A stretch of DNA of 64,000 bases from Ruminococcus sp. AM36-2AA (GCF_003461955.1 NZ_QTYB01000011.1:16613-80612); one strand, 5' to 3'. Positions 31,901 to 40,519 are shown, counted from the first letter of the stretch. Notes: generated from the letters alone by a model not told the origin. Numbers and translations: made by a program.

Positions 31901-32632
31901 TTATTCAGGATAGTATGGACAATCTTCCTGGATACATTCGCGATTATCTTCGCAGTATTTACACGTTATAGAAGACAACGGAATGTTTACAGAACAAAAC
32001 TGACTGTAAAAATGAACGGCTTCTTCAATGGCAATTCTGCTGGTACGTTTGCAGCAGCGAGGTCCACCAACATCTGCCAGTCTGGATAAAATAATGGAAA
32101 CAAGTTTTTGAGGAAACGGCCATGCATCTTTGTGAAGTGGACTGGATCCAGTCATAACGGACATGAAAATACCGGCTCCGGCAGCAACTCCACAGACACC
32201 CCAGTAACCACAGGTACCGCCCGGAACCTGCTTCGCTCTTTTACAGATTTCAGATAGTGCAGCATCGTAATCCATATGTTCTCCATTATTGCGAAACGCT
32301 GTCAGAAGAACACATGGAACAATTGCATGATGCTCCGGTCCATGCATATGTACAGATGGAAGATCCATAATTTTTTCCAGAAGAAGCAAAGCATCTTTTT
32401 CGGTACTGTCTCTGAGCGCTGCGATTACCGGAGCATATGTGCCATAGCTGTGACAGGCATCACAGATAAAGTGACTATTTTCACAGACCGCATTGGTTAA
32501 TTGCTCTTTATGGCAGATACTACACGTCTGAATAGAGCTTTCAGCACGATACGTAATAGGAGCACCACAAATCAGACATCCGGAAAAATGTTCCGCTTCA
32601 CCACAACAACAGGAATTATTCGTATGATCCAT
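31901..32632 (-). CDS. DUF5714 domain protein
   Basis: This 243-residue protein is rich in Cys. N-terminal C-x2-C pairs (C-L-I-C-G-A-P; C-S-I-C; C-D-A-C) suggest a double zinc ribbon. A conserved core G-T-C-G-Y-W-G-V-C-G-V-A-A-G-A-G and a C-terminal C-x2-C/C-x4-C set follow. ATG 32632 is chosen because GGAGGTG lies just upstream; the longer frame to 32830 crosses a promoter and riboswitch on the other strand. I recall DUF5714 in association with radical SAM and methyltransferase loci. It is convergent with the ligase. Confidence 0.78.
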   Translation of the reverse strand: MDHTNNSCCCGEAEHFSGCLICGAPITYRAESSIQTCSICHKEQLTNAVCENSHFICDACHSYGTYAPVIAALRDSTEKDALLLLEKIMDLPSVHMHGPEHHAIVPCVLLTAFRNNGEHMDYDAALSEICKRAKQVPGGTCGYWGVCGVAAGAGIFMSVMTGSSPLHKDAWPFPQKLVSIILSRLADVGGPRCCKRTSRIAIEEAVHFYSQFCSVNIPLSSITCKYCEDNRECIQEDCPYYPE

Positions 32633-32717
32633 TTGATTCACCTCCGGAGAATTTATTTTAATAGTGTTAACGATGTAAAAAGTATAACATAAAATGAAAA
32701 AGTAATGATAAAGTATC

Positions 32718-32747
32718 TTGACAATCATGTTACTTTGGGTATATGAT
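32718..32747 (+). promoter_or_regulatory. Promoter of the Mn riboswitch transcript
   Basis: TTGACA at 32718-32723 and TATGAT at 32742-32747 (18-bp spacing) lie a few bases before the riboswitch. Confidence 0.65.
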
Positions 32748-32753
32748 ATTGAT

Positions 32754-32853
32754 CCAATAAAGGGGAGTAACCTGCGCTTAACAAATTGTGTTTGTGATGT
32801 TGTCAGTACGGTGGAAGCATCCGGTATCATAAGGAAATGGTGAGACTTTTATT
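32754..32853 (+). ncRNA. yybP-ykoY (Mn2+) riboswitch aptamer
   Basis: The 5' strand carries the hallmark AAAGGGGAGTA (32758-32768) and the 3' side closes with GAGACTTTTATTG. P1 can form between caataaag (about 32755-32762) and cttttattg (about 32846-32854). This family binds Mn2+ and commonly controls P-type ATPases and Mn exporters; a P-type ATPase fragment follows here. Confidence 0.75.
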
Positions 32854-32888
32854 GCATTTTTTATTATGCAATGAAGGTCTTTTTTTTA
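32843..32888 (+). terminator. Riboswitch expression-platform terminator
   Basis: agacttttattgcat pairs with atgcaatgaaggtct, followed by eight T. The left arm shares bases with the aptamer P1 3' strand, so ligand-stabilised P1 and this hairpin exclude each other: Mn2+ would switch transcription on. Confidence 0.75.
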
Positions 32889-32963
32889 TATTTTTTTCAA
32901 AGAGGTCTTTCATTGCATAAGAAATTCAGGTAGTAAATACTTAGAAACGATGAGGCGGAAGTG

Positions 32964-33138
32964 ATGAAGGAAATTTATCAGCAGACGGTAGAAGAGGTTC
33001 TTGAAAGGGTGAATGGCAAGAAATCTGGGCTTACAAGTGAACAGGTGAAAAGATCCAGAGAAAAGTGTGGGTGGAATGAACTTACAGAAGGAAAGAAGAA
33101 AGGTATCCTGCAGATTTTCTTTGAAGGAGCTGTCTATT
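32964..33138 (+). pseudogene. P-type cation ATPase, N-terminal stub only
   Basis: ATG 32964 opens a frame reading V-E-E-V-L-E-R-V-N then S-G-L-T-S-E-Q-V-K-R-S-R-E and I-L-Q-I-F-F-E. This is the cytoplasmic N-terminal cation-ATPase domain that precedes the first membrane helix of Ca2+/Mn2+ pumps. After about 57 residues the homology stops at a foreign terminator hairpin (33124-33153), and the frame ends at 33206. A deletion of nearly the whole pump gene is implied. The riboswitch upstream is left intact. Confidence 0.75.
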
Positions 33139-33153
33139 TCCCGACAGCTCCTT
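33124..33153. terminator. Terminator at the deletion junction
   Basis: aaggagctgtc (33124-33134) and gacagctcctt (33143-33153) pair perfectly and are followed by TT. It probably belonged to a gene removed with the ATPase body. Confidence 0.65.
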
Positions 33154-33236
33154 TTCTTGTATTCATTCGGCTGATACAAAGCGACAAAGCCGGCACAATA
33201 TCATAAGTAATATATAAAACTCTGATGTACATGTGA

Positions 33237-33440
33237 TTAAAAAGAATCAATCATATGCATTAGCCGCTCATGAAAAATATCTCTTTCTTCGTAAATTTTT
33301 TCTAACTCTTTTTCAGTAAACAATGCATAGGCGCTATCAGGAACAGCTGTTAATCCATCACAGGTAAATGGTATACGTCGCCCACCTCTGAAAATGGCTG
33401 CTTCCCAGTACTTTTTTCTAAAATATTTAATTATTCCCAT
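33237..33440 (-). CDS. Small unrecognised protein, copy 2 of a paralogous pair
   Basis: This 67-residue homolog of 9973-10176 starts M-G-I-I-K-Y-F-R-K-K-Y-W and has the same F-R-G-G-R-R-I motif and the same C-terminal helix. The ribosome binding site is weaker (AGAGATGG). It lies next to the truncated partner gene at 33467-33693, as in the first pair. Function is unknown. Confidence 0.5.
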   Translation of the reverse strand: MGIIKYFRKKYWEAAIFRGGRRIPFTCDGLTAVPDSAYALFTEKELEKIYEERDIFHERLMHMIDSF

Positions 33441-33466
33441 GTAGTACCATCTCTTTCCCATATTTG

Positions 33467-33693
33467 TTATTGACGTTCTGGCAAATAAAATACTTCTGTT
33501 CTTACTATATTATCATCAAAATCCATTTCTACATAATAATCTCGGACAAAATATGATCTCCAGTAATCTTGTAGTGAGTAAATTTCCAATGTTTTGAAAT
33601 CAACAATGCACAATGGAATATCAGAGTTAACAGAGCATACCTTGGCAAATGAAATAGAAGCTCCACATGAGATTTTAAGAAAATAGGCAAGTC
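33467..33693 (-). pseudogene. C-terminal fragment of the partner gene, cut by IME-2
   Basis: The minus strand encodes I-P-L-C-I-V-D-F-K-T-L-E-I-Y-S-L-Q-D-Y-W and onward, nearly identical to the end of 10203-10682. Upstream the frame stays open (Y-F-L-K-I-S-C-G-A-S) and hits TGA exactly where the IME-2 left core begins (33694). The 5' half was therefore lost at the element boundary. No matching 5' half is recognisable beyond the right end of IME-2. Confidence 0.7.
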
Positions 33694-33704
33694 AAATCCC
33701 AGTT
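33694..33704 (+). repeat. attL core of IME-2
   Basis: aaatcccagtt differs at one position from the right copy at 45283-45293. Homology to the IME-1 left end begins here. Confidence 0.65.
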
Positions 33705-33800
33705 GATATTTCACATATTTTAGGAAATTTAATAACTGTTATATTTGATTATCAAATTCTTCGCAAACCCTTGAAAATACTAAGTTTGTAGCAAGTGAAC

Positions 33801-33878
33801 TTTCCCTTACTCTTTCCCTTGTGTTACATTTTCCCATTGCTTTTCATGAACCTTAATATGGGAAAAATTAAGGGAAAG
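33801..33878 (+). repeat. Integrase arm-type repeats, left end of IME-2
   Basis: TTTCCCTTACTCTTTCCCTT (33801-33820) faces an inverted AAGGGAAA-rich partner (33858-33878), as at the left end of IME-1. Confidence 0.6.
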
Positions 33879-33992
33879 AAAATTTCATAACACAATATAA
33901 CATATAACAATAACGACATGGTGAACTGATTGAAATGTTTTCGATATTTAACTCTGTAACTGATTATCAAAAGAAAATGGAGATAAGATACG

Positions 33993-34232
33993 ATGAGAAC
34001 AATTTATGCAGAATATAATATAAACCACGATAGTATTGATGTTTACACAAGTGCTGGATATATGCTTCGCATTGATTGCTGGGAAGCTGAAAAAAATTTA
34101 AAAACCACATATGGATCAGAATGTGCGCTTACTTCATTGGCTGTGGATGAGCCTTTGGAATATGCAAGATTATATCTTGATGGCAATTTACAGATGTGGG
34201 TGGATACAGAAGATTCATTAGAACTTTATTAA
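33993..34232 (+). CDS. DUF6061-like small protein, left-end gene of IME-2
   Basis: This 79-residue protein is the counterpart of 1692-1928, sharing M-R-T-I, L-R-I-D-C-W-E-A-E-K-N-L and E-P-L-E-Y-A-R-L-Y-L-D-G-N-L. ATG 33993 follows tggagataag. The conserved position beside the left end in both elements, with different cargo downstream, suggests it is part of the backbone. Function unknown. Confidence 0.75.
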   Translation: MRTIYAEYNINHDSIDVYTSAGYMLRIDCWEAEKNLKTTYGSECALTSLAVDEPLEYARLYLDGNLQMWVDTEDSLELY

Positions 34233-34331
34233 GCAAGAAGTGAGATAGTGTTGTAGGGAGTTTCCTGTAGTTAAAGATACCACACCCGATATGATGAACC
34301 CACGCTTATACACTACCAGCTATGATAAAAG

Positions 34332-34362
34332 AAAGGACAGCAATTTGACACTGCTGTCCTTT
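34332..34362 (+). terminator. Intrinsic terminator
   Basis: aaaggacagca (34332-34342) pairs with tgctgtccttt (34352-34362), followed by ATTTTAT. It separates the left-end gene from the cargo operon. Confidence 0.75.
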
Positions 34363-34430
34363 ATTTTATAAAATTGCAGTACACAGAAAAAAGCTGTAAA
34401 ATGAAAAATATATTTGTCCTTGTAACAATT

Positions 34431-34442
34431 CTCGGACATTTG
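34431..34442 (+). promoter_or_regulatory. Putative response-regulator site upstream of the two-component genes
   Basis: CTCGGACATTTG, preceded by TGTAACA, recurs as an inverted pair upstream of the ABC genes (36219-36229, 36274-36285). A TATACT box follows at about 34449. It suggests autoregulation. Confidence 0.55.
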
Positions 34443-34481
34443 CCTGTTATACTATCTGCAAAAAGAAAAGGAAGTGATAAT

Positions 34482-35171
34482 ATGAAGCATATTTTAATTG
34501 TCGAAGATGATAATCTTTTGAATAAAACGCTTACTTATAATTTGGAATTGGACGGTTACACAATAACTTCTGTTCTGAATGCAAGGACAGCCGCTGAATC
34601 ATTAAAAACAAACATTTTTGATTTGGTATTGCTGGATATAAATTTACCAGACGGAAATGGTTATGACCTATGCCGTCTTATCAAGCCAGAGCATCCTGAT
34701 ACAGTAGTTATATTTCTAACTGCCAACGATCAGGAAAGCAATCAGATACGGGGATATGAAGCTGGTGCAGTGGATTATATCACGAAACCTTTTTCGATTA
34801 GTGCTTTGCAGCGAAAAATCAAAGCCATGTTCGCTATGTTGGAGCATCACAAACCAGCTAAGGATATTTACGAGGATGGTAGCTTGTTTCTGGATTTTTC
34901 GGAACAATTTGCAAGTTTGAACGGGAAACCATTAGCACTTTCTGCGATGGAATATAAAATGTTGAACCTATTTCTTAAAAATCCGAAGCAGGTACTTACT
35001 CGCCAACAATTTTTAGAAAAACTGTGGGATGTTGATGAAAAATATGTAGATGAACATACCCTTACTACTTCTATCAGCCGTATTCGCAGTAAGATTGAAG
35101 CGGATGGCGACACATATATCAAAACGGTTTATGGTATGGGGTATCAATGGACAGGAGGCGAAAAGAAATGA
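34482..35171 (+). CDS. OmpR-family response regulator
   Basis: The protein has 229 residues. The receiver domain (I-L-I-V-E-D-D-N, phospho-Asp in V-L-L-D-I-N-L-P, conserved Lys in Y-I-T-K-P-F) is followed by a winged-helix DNA-binding domain (L-T-R-Q-Q-F-L-E-K-L-W, Y-G-M-G-Y-Q-W). ATG 34482 follows AAAGGAAG; the longer upstream frame crosses the promoter. It overlaps the kinase gene by 4 bp (ATGA). It probably activates the ABC operon at 36351 through the CTCGGACATTTG sites, as BceR-type regulators do for peptide-antibiotic transporters. Confidence 0.9.
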   Translation: MKHILIVEDDNLLNKTLTYNLELDGYTITSVLNARTAAESLKTNIFDLVLLDINLPDGNGYDLCRLIKPEHPDTVVIFLTANDQESNQIRGYEAGAVDYITKPFSISALQRKIKAMFAMLEHHKPAKDIYEDGSLFLDFSEQFASLNGKPLALSAMEYKMLNLFLKNPKQVLTRQQFLEKLWDVDEKYVDEHTLTTSISRIRSKIEADGDTYIKTVYGMGYQWTGGEKK

Positions 35172-36199
35172 ATCTGAATAACCTTTCTGCTAAGAAAATT
35201 TGTAGACTGGTTAGTGCTGGCATGGTTTTCTCTATGCTGGTAATTACCGGTATTTTCGGCGGTATAATGCAGGATATACGAATTTTTATAGTGGGTGGAA
35301 CATTGACACTCTGTGCGTTTTTCTGGATTTGGCTATTGGTGCTGATTTTTGGAAAACGCCTTTCTCATTTTACTTCTAATTTGTGCCGGACGCTGGACAA
35401 CATGATTGATGGAAACGAGGAATTACAAAAGTCAAATGATAGTGAAACTCTTTTTGCCCGTATCAACCACCGCTTAATTCGGTTGTATGAGATTATGCAG
35501 AAAAACCGGCACAAGGTAGACATGGAACGACAGGAGCTTCAAATGCTGATTTCTGATATTTCACATCAAGTTAAAACGCCTGTCAGCAATTTGCAAATGG
35601 TAACGGACACACTTTTAACAAAGCCTGTTTCAGAAGAAGAACGGATGGACTTTTTACAAGGCATACGTAGTCAGACTGATAAACTGGATTTTCTGTTCCA
35701 AGCACTGGTTAAAACGTCCCGGTTGGAAACCGGAGCAATACGATTAGAAAAGAAAGACAGCAGCTTATTCCATACGCTTGCACAAGCCATGAGCAGTATT
35801 GTATATGCCGCAGAGAAAAAAGAAATTGCTGTATCCGTGGATTGCCCGGAAAATTTGATAATCTCCCATGACAGCAAGTGGACAAGCGAAGCCCTTTTCA
35901 ATCTGCTGGACAATGCAGTAAAATACACTCCGTCAGGTGGAAAGATTTCTGTATCAGTGGTTCAGTGGGAAATGTACGTAGAGGTCAAAGTGACCGACAC
36001 CGGCAAGGGCATTTCAGAAAGCAATCAGGCTGCCATCTTCCGGCGCTTCTATCGTGAGGAAGAAGTACACGATCAACAGGGTGTGGGAATAGGTTTGTAT
36101 TTGGCTCGTGAGATTGTAACAAGGCAAGGGGGCTATATCAAGGTTGTTTCAGAGCTGAGGCAAGGCTCAGAATTTTCTATTATGCTTCCTGTAAGGTAA
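35168..36199 (+). CDS. Sensor histidine kinase
   Basis: The protein has 343 residues. Two membrane helices near the N-terminus (about 20-40 and 45-68) have almost no extracellular loop between them, as in intramembrane-sensing kinases. The H-box is D-I-S-H-Q-V-K-T-P, and the ATPase domain has L-L-D-N-A-V-K-Y-T-P, D-T-G-K-G-I and G-V-G-I-G-L-Y-L. AGGAGG lies before ATG 35168. Kinases of this shape usually sense through the partner ABC transporter, which here is encoded next. The inducing peptide is unknown. Confidence 0.9.
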   Translation: MNLNNLSAKKICRLVSAGMVFSMLVITGIFGGIMQDIRIFIVGGTLTLCAFFWIWLLVLIFGKRLSHFTSNLCRTLDNMIDGNEELQKSNDSETLFARINHRLIRLYEIMQKNRHKVDMERQELQMLISDISHQVKTPVSNLQMVTDTLLTKPVSEEERMDFLQGIRSQTDKLDFLFQALVKTSRLETGAIRLEKKDSSLFHTLAQAMSSIVYAAEKKEIAVSVDCPENLIISHDSKWTSEALFNLLDNAVKYTPSGGKISVSVVQWEMYVEVKVTDTGKGISESNQAAIFRRFYREEEVHDQQGVGIGLYLAREIVTRQGGYIKVVSELRQGSEFSIMLPVR

Positions 36200-36218
36200 G
36201 ATATAACCACTTTTTTTG

Positions 36219-36285
36219 AAATGTCCGAGCGTTGTAACATTTCACTCTGATTTTCGATAAAAATTTTTTCTATCTCGGACATTTG
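36219..36285 (+). promoter_or_regulatory. Inverted response-regulator sites upstream of the ABC genes
   Basis: AAATGTCCGAG (36219-36229) and CTCGGACATTTG (36274-36285) are inverted copies of the site at 34431. Each is accompanied by a TGTAACAT word (about 36233, 36287). They lie about 65-130 bp before the ATPase start. Confidence 0.65.
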
Positions 36286-36350
36286 TGTAACATTTGTGGT
36301 TTACAATGGCTTTATCAACAGATAGAAAGCCTTGAAAGGAGCATTTGAAT

Positions 36351-37016
36351 ATGAGCATTTTACAAACAATCGACTTAAAGAAGTATTACGGCACAGAACC
36401 AAATATTACTCGTGCCCTTAATGGTGTAAATTTTACTGTGGAACAGGGAGAATTTGTTGCCGTAGTTGGAACTTCCGGCAGCGGTAAGTCTACATTGCTT
36501 CACATGATGGGAGGACTTGATACCCCCACTTCCGGCAGCGTGATTGTACGGGGAGAAGAACTCGCAAAAAAGAATGATGATGAATTGACAATTTTCCGCC
36601 GTCGTAACATCGGATTTATCTTCCAAAATTATAATCTGGTTCCGATTTTGAATGTATATGAAAATATCGTCCTGCCTGTGGAACTGGATGGCGATACAGT
36701 AGACCAGAAATTTATGGACGAAGTTGTGTATATGTTGGCTTTAGAAGATAAACTGGAAAATATGCCGAACAATCTTTCAGGCGGTCAACAGCAACGTGTA
36801 GCGATTGCACGAGCTTTAATTACGAAGCCTGCGATTATCCTTGCTGATGAACCGACCGGAAATCTTGATAGCAAGACCAGTGCAGATGTGTTAGGGCTTT
36901 TGAAGCATACCAGCGGAGAATTTAATCAGACCATTGTAATGATTACTCACAACAACGAGATCGCTCAACTCGCAGACCGCATTGTACGGATTGAAGATGG
37001 TAAAATTGTTGGCTAA
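36351..37016 (+). CDS. ABC transporter ATP-binding protein (BceA/MacB type)
   Basis: The protein has 221 residues. Walker A is [10 protein letters not shown], the signature is L-S-G-G-Q-Q-Q-R and Walker B is [15 protein letters not shown] 36351 follows GAAAGGAGC. It is the typical ATPase partner of FtsX-type permeases. It starts the two-gene transporter operon with the permease 14 bp downstream and probably powers resistance to an antimicrobial peptide or export of a lipid-linked compound. Confidence 0.92.
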   Translation: MSILQTIDLKKYYGTEPNITRALNGVNFTVEQGEFVAVVGTSGSGKSTLLHMMGGLDTPTSGSVIVRGEELAKKNDDELTIFRRRNIGFIFQNYNLVPILNVYENIVLPVELDGDTVDQKFMDEVVYMLALEDKLENMPNNLSGGQQQRVAIARALITKPAIILADEPTGNLDSKTSADVLGLLKHTSGEFNQTIVMITHNNEIAQLADRIVRIEDGKIVG

Positions 37017-37030
37017 AGGAGGTGGGAATT

Positions 37031-39358
37031 ATGAATTATCCTTTTGAAAATGATACCAGTGCAGTAATTAAAAAATTAGCACGAAAAAGTGTGCGTTTTG
37101 ATAAGAAGAAAAACTTATTTTGCCTTTCGGCAATTATTGTAGCCGTTGCTATGATAATGATGTCGTTGCTCACAGTGCAAAATATCATTTATCAAAATCA
37201 GAAAGAAATCGAAGGATTACATCAAGGGATTTTCTTTGACATTACGCAGGACAGTAAAGAAAAGTTGTTAGCAAACGAAGAAGTAAAAAGTGTAGGACTT
37301 TCCTGTAATATCAAAACAGTGAAAGAAAATTCTAAAGAACTGTCTCTGATTTATTATGATGATGACATGCTTAGTTTGATTCCTGCCTTTGACGGAAAAT
37401 ATCCAGAGAAAGCAAGTGAAATTGCTGTTACAGATGCCTTTTTTGCCAGTGAAAATAAGTCTCCGGAAATCAACGCCATAGTTCAGTTGAATCTGGATGG
37501 TACTTTGAAGAATTATACTATTGTTGGTATTTATCATGATAAAACTTCTACCGCTTATCCTGTTTTTGTTTCACTTGAAAAATGCCGGGAATTACGTGGA
37601 AATAACCTGCTTAATGGATATGTTTGGCTTGAAAATGCAGATACCCTTACAAAAGACGAAGCAACAGAAATATTATCTCAAATTTCAGAGGAGACTGGAC
37701 TGAATAATTGGACAGTCAGCAGTTACTATGATTATGTAAATACAACTTTGTCCTTCAGTAATTATGCGGTATATGGTGTAGTTGCTGCCATTTTGTTTTT
37801 AGCTGCCGCACTTGTAATTTACAGCATTTTCTATATTTCGGTTGGACAAAAAGTTGCTGAGTTCGGACAGCTTCGGACAATAGGGGCAAGTAAAAAGCAA
37901 ATTTATAAAATAGTTCTTAAACAGGGTTATATGCTTGCAGTTCCGGGGATTTTAATTGGTAGTATCATGGGAACGATCATCAGCTATTGTCTGCAATCAA
38001 AAGGCTGGTCAGTATTTGCATTTATTGTTTCTCTATGTGGCGCATGCCTTTTTGGAATACTGCTTGTTTATATTAGTGTTCGTAAACCAGCAAAAATTGC
38101 AGCGAATACTTCTCCAATTTCCGCCCTGAAAAATCCAGTGGGAATTGTAAATTACCGCACTCACAAAAGACATCGTATTACGCCTGTATATTTAGCGAAA
38201 ATCAGCTTTTCCAGAAACAGAAAAAAATCTCTATTGACCATTTTATCATTGGGACTGTGCGGAGTTATATTTTTCCTTGCAGCAAGTTATCAGAGTTCTT
38301 TTAATGCCGAGAGTATGGCTCGTTATTGGGATATGAAGTACGGAGATTTCAAAATCAGCATTGATTTAGAAAACGAAAGTGAAAATTTGGATGCTCTCTT
38401 GCAGAAAGAATATTTTTCTGATTATGTAAAGCGTGTTGGAGATATAGAGGGAGTTAGCAATATATTTACTTATGCTACCGTACCAGTTGATTTCTCAACA
38501 GACAATGATATTTCAGATAGCACCTTGATGCTCGGCTATAATGAAAAGGATTTGGCGTCGCTAAATGCAGCGGTTTTGTCTGGAAATATTACTGATGATA
38601 CAGAATTAGTTGTAAGTGATCCCGAACGTATTTATGATGTTTACCATTGGAAACCTCAAATTGGGGATACTGTGACCTTTAATTTCAAAAATCATAGTGG
38701 TAAAACAATAACAAAAGCATTCAAAATTGGTGCAATCACTTCCAGCAATGATGGAATGGGTGGCTATATTTTCAGAATGCCGGAAAATATGCTCAAAGAA
38801 CTTGCAGGTTATGACTGTACATACGCAATCGAAATACAAGCAGAAGCTGAATATCAGGAGATAATCGAGCAAGAACTCAAATTACTCGTTTCTGACAATA
38901 GGGATGTTCGCTTACAAACCCTTCAAGATTTTATTGTAGAACACCAATCAGACAATCGTGCAGGTTTTACATTAGCTTATGCGATTGCAGCCATCTTGTG
39001 GATATTTGCGGTCATCAATCAAATCAATCTTACTGTGACAAATCTTTTATCACAGAAACAGGAAATGGGCACACTAAAATCTATTGGTATGACAAATAAG
39101 CAGTTGAAGCAAGCATTTATGATGGAAGGTCTTTTTACTACTTTGATTGCATTGCTTATAACTGCTGTTGTTGGAATCCCCGGCGGATATGCAATCGGTA
39201 TATTTTTGAAAAATGCAGGCATGTCTACGGGATTTGTATTTCCGGTTGTTGCTTTTACTCTTTTTGCTGTTGCTATGTTTATGCTTGAAAGTTTGATGAC
39301 AATATTGCTTATTCATTCATGGAAGAAGCAATCTGTTATTGCAATAATGCGAAATTGA
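37031..39358 (+). CDS. ABC transporter permease with two FtsX domains
   Basis: This 775-residue membrane protein has one N-terminal helix and a large extracytoplasmic region (about residues 60-235). Three helices form the first FtsX domain, a second extracytoplasmic region follows (about 415-615), and three helices form the last FtsX domain (I-N-L-T-V-T-N-L-L-S-Q-K-Q-E-M-G). The G-Q-L-R-T-I-G-A-S-K motif of the first domain is typical. ATG 37031 follows AAAGGAGGTG. The layout has two large loops rather than the single one of BceB, so it is closer to the 800-residue permeases of related resistance modules. Confidence 0.88.
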   Translation: MNYPFENDTSAVIKKLARKSVRFDKKKNLFCLSAIIVAVAMIMMSLLTVQNIIYQNQKEIEGLHQGIFFDITQDSKEKLLANEEVKSVGLSCNIKTVKENSKELSLIYYDDDMLSLIPAFDGKYPEKASEIAVTDAFFASENKSPEINAIVQLNLDGTLKNYTIVGIYHDKTSTAYPVFVSLEKCRELRGNNLLNGYVWLENADTLTKDEATEILSQISEETGLNNWTVSSYYDYVNTTLSFSNYAVYGVVAAILFLAAALVIYSIFYISVGQKVAEFGQLRTIGASKKQIYKIVLKQGYMLAVPGILIGSIMGTIISYCLQSKGWSVFAFIVSLCGACLFGILLVYISVRKPAKIAANTSPISALKNPVGIVNYRTHKRHRITPVYLAKISFSRNRKKSLLTILSLGLCGVIFFLAASYQSSFNAESMARYWDMKYGDFKISIDLENESENLDALLQKEYFSDYVKRVGDIEGVSNIFTYATVPVDFSTDNDISDSTLMLGYNEKDLASLNAAVLSGNITDDTELVVSDPERIYDVYHWKPQIGDTVTFNFKNHSGKTITKAFKIGAITSSNDGMGGYIFRMPENMLKELAGYDCTYAIEIQAEAEYQEIIEQELKLLVSDNRDVRLQTLQDFIVEHQSDNRAGFTLAYAIAAILWIFAVINQINLTVTNLLSQKQEMGTLKSIGMTNKQLKQAFMMEGLFTTLIALLITAVVGIPGGYAIGIFLKNAGMSTGFVFPVVAFTLFAVAMFMLESLMTILLIHSWKKQSVIAIMRN

Positions 39359-39413
39359 TGATAGAAAGCTTTTCATATCTCGGTCAGCTCCACAATTACA
39401 TTACTCTGCTGAT

Positions 39414-39452
39414 ACAGCCAGTCCGTAAATTCTTTCGGGCTGGCTGTTCCTG
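39414..39452 (+). terminator. Terminator of the cargo operon
   Basis: acagccag (39414-39421) pairs with ctggctgt (39440-39447), with extra inner G-C pairs, followed by a T-rich tract near 39451. Confidence 0.65.
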
Positions 39453-39553
39453 TTTTTACAGCCTTTTTTCTCTGTAATACTTCTTTTCATACAGTAAATT
39501 TTCACTAGGCTGGTATGGAGTAATTTTACTGTCTATACAGTAAGTTGAAAATA

Positions 39554-40519
39554 CTAATATGGTCTTTTTTCTAACCAAACTTTAAGATAACATCTAATTC
39601 CAACATATGCGCCCTGCGAAAGTACGAAAAGCAATAGAAGATTTACTGACAGTACTTTTTTGATTGATTCTCCAAAATAAATGACAATAGCAACACTTGT
39701 CAGTATCATTAGTAGAGTAATAACATCCCAACAGTTTTTCTTATATAATTCTATAACCTTTATTTCTATCAGTATCGCCAGCATCCCTGTTCCTGCCATA
39801 CATATTCCTACAATCAATATTAGCAATAACCAATATACCATTCCGGCTATAAAAGCATTTGGAATTTTTGTACTAATCTGTGCCGCAGAATGCCCGGCAT
39901 CAATCGTCCATCCGACAAAGGTTTGTATGAATGATGCTAAATCATTGAAGAATGATTTACAATCGACAAGGAACATATCTGACTGTACTGCCTGAAAAAG
40001 AGTGGTTGTCAACGAATACCATGCAAGAAGGAACAAGGTTGTTTGGAACATTACCGTTTTTGCTTTATACTGTCCTGCAAGTCGCTCTTTTTGTGTTTCG
40101 TATTTTGCTTTTGCATTCTGATAGGCTGTCCGGTTACAGGCTTCACATTTTTCATAGAGTACCGGCTTTTCTACCGGTATTTCTACGATTTTCTGATGTG
40201 TCCGGGCATAATCCCGTTCCTGTGTTAAATAGCATATTTTATCTTGACATTCCTCTATCATGACGTTTGCGCTTCGCAACTTCTCTTTTTCGATCCGCAA
40301 TGCTCTGTCTGCCAGCTTCAAGTCGTTCTTTAATGCTTGAATATTCCCGGCTCTGTTCTCTTTGTTTAATTTCTCGTTCAAGGTCAGAGATTCGCTGAGC
40401 TGCGTCTTCAGTTCCACGATAAGCTGTTCTTTCTGTTCTAGTTCTTCTTGTATCTCCTCGGTCAAGAGCAGAAGTTCTTCCAACTGTTCGGCGTTCTTTG
40501 ATTCTCTGGATTCGTTCAT
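39554..40519 (-). CDS. Mobilization-associated coiled-coil membrane protein (IME-2)
   Basis: This 321-residue homolog of 3985-4953 has an N-terminal coiled coil (L-E-E-L-L-L-L-T-E-E-I-Q-E-E-L-E), a C-E-A-C pair, then four or five membrane helices and a basic tail. Its first ~280 bp overlap the relaxase 3' end in another frame, exactly as in IME-1. Conservation of both the membrane domain and the overlap supports a real gene. The role is unknown; association of relaxase and membrane is inferred. Confidence 0.72.
   Translation of the reverse strand: MNESRESKNAEQLEELLLLTEEIQEELEQKEQLIVELKTQLSESLTLNEKLNKENRAGNIQALKNDLKLADRALRIEKEKLRSANVMIEECQDKICYLTQERDYARTHQKIVEIPVEKPVLYEKCEACNRTAYQNAKAKYETQKERLAGQYKAKTVMFQTTLFLLAWYSLTTTLFQAVQSDMFLVDCKSFFNDLASFIQTFVGWTIDAGHSAAQISTKIPNAFIAGMVYWLLLILIVGICMAGTGMLAILIEIKVIELYKKNCWDVITLLMILTSVAIVIYFGESIKKVLSVNLLLLFVLSQGAYVGIRCYLKVWLEKRPY

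Noticed and set aside
11332..32632. Selenium-dependent purine-degradation cluster
   Set aside because: The hydroxylase is a MOP-type aldehyde oxidoreductase by overall sequence and cluster positions. No FAD-subunit gene, ssnA, hydantoinase or other purine-degradation genes are present in the window.
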